This document shows, in pieces, positions 59,459-62,000 of a DNA stretch of 62,000 nt. The notes beneath the pieces were generated by a model that searched no databases, was not told the DNA's origin, and was given only the letters and a program-made list of their open reading frames with translations. The stretch's first letter is position 1. The number at the start of each line of letters is the position of its first letter. The translations under genes were made by a program, and so were the position numbers. Source of the stretch: Gnetum montanum (Eukaryota; Streptophyta; Gnetopsida; Gnetales; Gnetaceae); NCBI GenBank assembly GCA_015680685.1, contig MNCI01037820.1, positions 808,530-870,529 on the forward strand, given 5' to 3'.

Positions 59459-59655
59459 TAAGGGATGGCAAGGTGATTCTTTCTTAAGTTAAGAGACTTA
59501 GGTTTGAGGGATGGCAAGGTGCTTCTTTCTTAAGTTAAGAGACTTAGGTTTGAGTCTAGGTTATGCTTTTGCTCATCCATCACTCTTTCGCAATTGTGTC
59601 TTGGCAAAATGAACATTGAGCCTATGGGAGATGATCCTTTTATTTTGAATATTTA
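59459..59655 (+). mobile_element. SINE-like element with duplicated head
   Basis: AGGGATGGCAAGGTG...GACTTAGGTTTGAG occurs twice in tandem (59462 and 59509), then GTCTAGG and the TTATGCTTTTGCTCATCCA body. Paralogue of 6770-6935, which has one head. Confidence 0.55.
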
Positions 59656-60305
59656 TTTAGGTGTACTATGCTGAAATGCAATGCATAGCATTACTTTTTA
59701 AGAGAATACTCAATTGCATTATATATGCTTAGAACATGCTTCCAAACTAACATGCAAAGTGTGTTAAGATTTGAATCAATACCTCTATGCTACATGGTGC
59801 TAGAAGAAAATGTTTATAACAAATAACAATAAAACCAACATGTTGCTACAAATTGATTGCAATTATGGATCAAACTAATTGCATATTTTACCAAAATTAC
59901 TTTCTCCATCCTACAAGTCACTAGTAGCTTTCTAAGAATGTTTTACTTCATTTTAGTTAGCTCTACTAAAACCTAGGATAAGTACACTATTTGCTTGAAT
60001 TGAATTGATTACATGTCAAACCTTCATGCAAGTATATAATTATTCTGCTTTTAAAAACTTTTCTAAAAAGACTTGTATTATTTTACTTATCCATTTTCAA
60101 TCAAAGTTAAGTTTATGACAAAGATGAAGACATTTTATTTAATTATTAAATAGAAATGCTTTATTTTGTCCTCAAAAGAGACTCCATAAATAAAGAAATG
60201 TTTAATAGAAAATCATCCTTCAATAGAGCTCACAATGAAGGAGACCATTCTAAGAAGATTGCACTAAAAAGGGGAGCAATATCAACCTCAAGAAATGAGG
60301 GAGTT

Positions 60306-60381
60306 GGAACTCTCAAATAATTATAATATTAGTACATCCTAAGATATATAGTCCAATTAGACCTTTATAACTCAATATTAC
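60306..60381 (-). mobile_element. SINE 3' part truncated by LTR insertion
   Basis: Matches the 3' half of the SINE at 7590-7737. The rest is separated by the element starting at 60382. Confidence 0.55.
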
Positions 60382-61285
60382 TGATGGGACGCGATATCGC
60401 AGCCATCGCGATATCGCATCCCTCACGATATGGCGTACGTGATATCGCGTCTTCCCCTACGATATCACTGTCGTCGCGATATCGCATCCCTCGCGATATC
60501 GTGGCCATCGCGATATCGCATCTTCCCCTGCGATATCGCGTATGCGATATCGTGGTGTGCCGTCATATCTATAAATAAGAGGCAGCTCTCCCTCGTTTCA
60601 TCATCCTAGGCTAGACAGTAGGGAAACTTTGGCAGATTGATCACTCCAGAGATAGAATATTTTCCATGTGCCTGCAGTAGGAGTCCCAAAGTGAACGGAT
60701 CTTTATTCGAGCAGACATTGTACCTGAACACAAGTTTGTGTACGGCAATAAAGACGATCTTCGTGGATAAACCTTGCAGTGCATGGAATAGGATTTATTT
60801 ATTGTTATTTATTATCTATTATTTACATGCTTTATTAGTTGTTAAATCCTTCTCAACCCTTCTCTCCTAGTTAAGTGCCTTAGTACGACCACTTCGAGCA
60901 TGTGCGTTACGCTTGGTGATCCCAGCAATGATTAGCATTTGGTAGCCAAGGTTGCATCGGTTCAGGGTGTGTATGGTAAGTGGGAACAGATGTTGATGCC
61001 AGGTAATTTAGACTTAGTTCATTAGTTAAAGTTAGTAATTAGTTTCTCAACCCTTCACCTTGTTAGCATAGGAGACAAAAACATAAAAGACTATAAAAAT
61101 CATATACCTCAAACTTGCTTAACCATACATTGTGACAACTACAAGTAAGTTTGGGAAGACAACGAATGATTAACCCTAAGTCTTCCATGGGGCATGTAGG
61201 CACTTAGTCTGCGGAGTTCGACCGGATCGTGCGTGCTACGCTCGTATTCGTATGGTTGAGTGTAGGGGTATCTCGCCACTCATCA
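60382..61285 (+). mobile_element. 5' LTR of the right partial Ty3-gypsy-type element
   Basis: 904 bp, TGATGGGAC to CTCATCA. U3 palindrome array at 60386-60560, TATA box TATAAATA 60570-60577, AATAAA 60747-60752, and end block GTAGGGGTATCTCGCCACTC. It is the best preserved LTR of its subfamily, with the same TGATGGGAC start as the left partial element. The interior continues past the window edge. Confidence 0.9.
60386..60560 (+). promoter_or_regulatory. array of GATATC-centred palindromes in U3
   Basis: Nine exact GATATC and one near match, mostly in the form CGCGATATCGC or GTGATATCGC, spaced about 15-22 bp, immediately upstream of the TATA box. Arrays with fewer copies occur in the same place in LTRs at 1917-2020, 10983-11065, 18878-18960 and 21708-21770. 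Confidence 0.75.
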
Positions 61286-61286
61286 T

Positions 61287-61304
61287 AGGCGCCGTTGCCA
61301 GGGA
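61287..61304 (+). other. primer-binding site (tRNA-Asp-like)
   Basis: AGGCGCCGTTGCCAGGGA, one base after the LTR. It differs at two positions from the complement of the tRNA-Asp(GTC) 3' end. Confidence 0.8.
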
Positions 61305-61428
61305 CTAAGTGTTTGTGCACTGAATAGAACATAGGATATCACTCACATCGTTGGGAGCCTAAATGAACCTTCAGGTTAATTAAATAAGAATTTATATAAC
61401 GGTAAAATTAGCACACCGATAAATAACA

Positions 61429-62000
61429 ATGTATTCTTCTAACAAAAGCAACTCACCACCTAGGGATAATACACGAAACAATCAGTAATCAAAAACACAT
61501 AACTAAAATCAGCCAAGTCCTCAACAATACCGGATAGTCTATACTCATCCCGATGAGTATATTCCAAACTTTACCTTTATCCTCCATCAAGACGAACAAC
61601 TGCGGTGGAGAGATTTGCAAGGTAACATCATGTTACCTCTAGATTGATCGGTCCCTAACATGCTCCTCCATGCTTTGGCACAAATTGGCATGACAGAACT
61701 GTATGCTGAATACGTTGCGGAAGACTTTGACATGAGGGATTATCACCCCACAGTAGTGCAACGTATGAGGGACTCAAGGCAGGAGAGCCAACATACACTG
61801 TTGAAGGGTAAAGCCCTGCACATCCTTAGTGAAATAGGATATGATGAACCCATTATAATAGGTTCTCTAACAAATGATGTTCCCCCCCTAACAATGGTGA
61901 GAAGGTAGGCTATCAGAACCTACGATCAACGATACATAACATTGGTTCTGACCCTCGTGAACACCAATTGTTCACAGAGGGAATAACAACTCATGCTAAG
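61429..62000 (+). pseudogene. gag, 5' part, right element (broken, runs off window)
   Basis: The ATG at 61429 opens MYSSNKSNSPPRDNTRNN, then YRIVYTHPDEYIPNFTF and a long open stretch 61660-61908 (MLLHALAQIGMTELYAEYV, RDSRQESQHTLLKGKALHI, GSLTNDVPP). It parallels the left gag at 175-1050. Several in-frame stops occur, including TGA for Arg just before 61660, and a frame change near 61890. The core domain lies beyond the window. Confidence 0.75.

Larger units (their letters stand above)
55085..60381. repeat. segmental duplicon B (paired with 2030-7662)
   Basis: Collinear with duplicon A in direct orientation, about 53 kb away. It differs by a 146-bp extra segment (56822-56967), absence of about 320 bp equivalent to 3716-4036, absence of the 363-bp insertion at 6221-6583, a 30-bp class tandem duplication near 56148-56205, and a 48-bp duplication in a SINE head near 59462-59560. 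The right end is cut by the LTR at 60382. Confidence 0.9.

Noticed and set aside
60386-60560. CRISPR-like or satellite interpretation of the regularly spaced GATATC repeats
   Set aside because: The repeats are short palindromes with irregular spacing inside LTR U3, upstream of a TATA box, and recur at the same place in other LTRs. The genome is eukaryotic.

Overview
This window looks like nuclear DNA of a large-genome seed plant. It is AT-rich, dominated by old nested LTR retrotransposons and solo LTRs, with LINE and tRNA-type SINE remnants and a few isolated host gene pieces with long introns. A gymnosperm is my best guess: the repeats are old and slowly decaying, and the host gene is a Gnk2/DUF26 type. 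The sequence alone does not prove this.

Layout. 1-2029: the 5' end of a Ty3-gypsy-type element on the minus strand (LTR plus gag), with an inverted gag piece at the very start. 2030-7737: duplicon A, holding an intact Gnk2 (DUF26) secreted-protein gene on the minus strand. 8362-28810: one old autonomous Ty3-gypsy element on the minus strand. Nested inside it are a complete non-autonomous relative (10236-18983) and a solo LTR (21132-21843). 28811-34600: decayed repeats and one unidentified GC-richer patch. 35322-38936: a seven-exon replication factor C subunit 2 pseudogene on the minus strand. 39750-49420: a SINE, then a LINE split by a second non-autonomous element (40944-48612). 49430-55075: LINE tail, SINE, solo LTR and featureless sequence. 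55085-60381: duplicon B, with a broken copy of the Gnk2 gene. 60382-62000: the 5' end of another element of the same LTR family, on the plus strand.

One LTR family accounts for most of the window. Its LTRs are about 0.7-0.94 kb, usually begin TGATG and end CTCATCA, are followed by a primer-binding site resembling the 3' end of tRNA-Asp, and make 5-bp target duplications. I could read exact duplications for the two non-autonomous elements and four solo LTRs, and a 4/5 match for the old autonomous element. The non-autonomous members keep gag and a downstream third ORF (coiled coil plus a plant-transposon-type domain) but lack protease, RT, RNase H and integrase. Both share the same deletion junction. 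The third ORF of the better preserved one is preceded by a second U3-like promoter, with GATATC palindromes and a TATA box.

The only open host gene I can defend is the Gnk2 gene at 4393-5592. All other coding matter is broken by stops or frameshifts.
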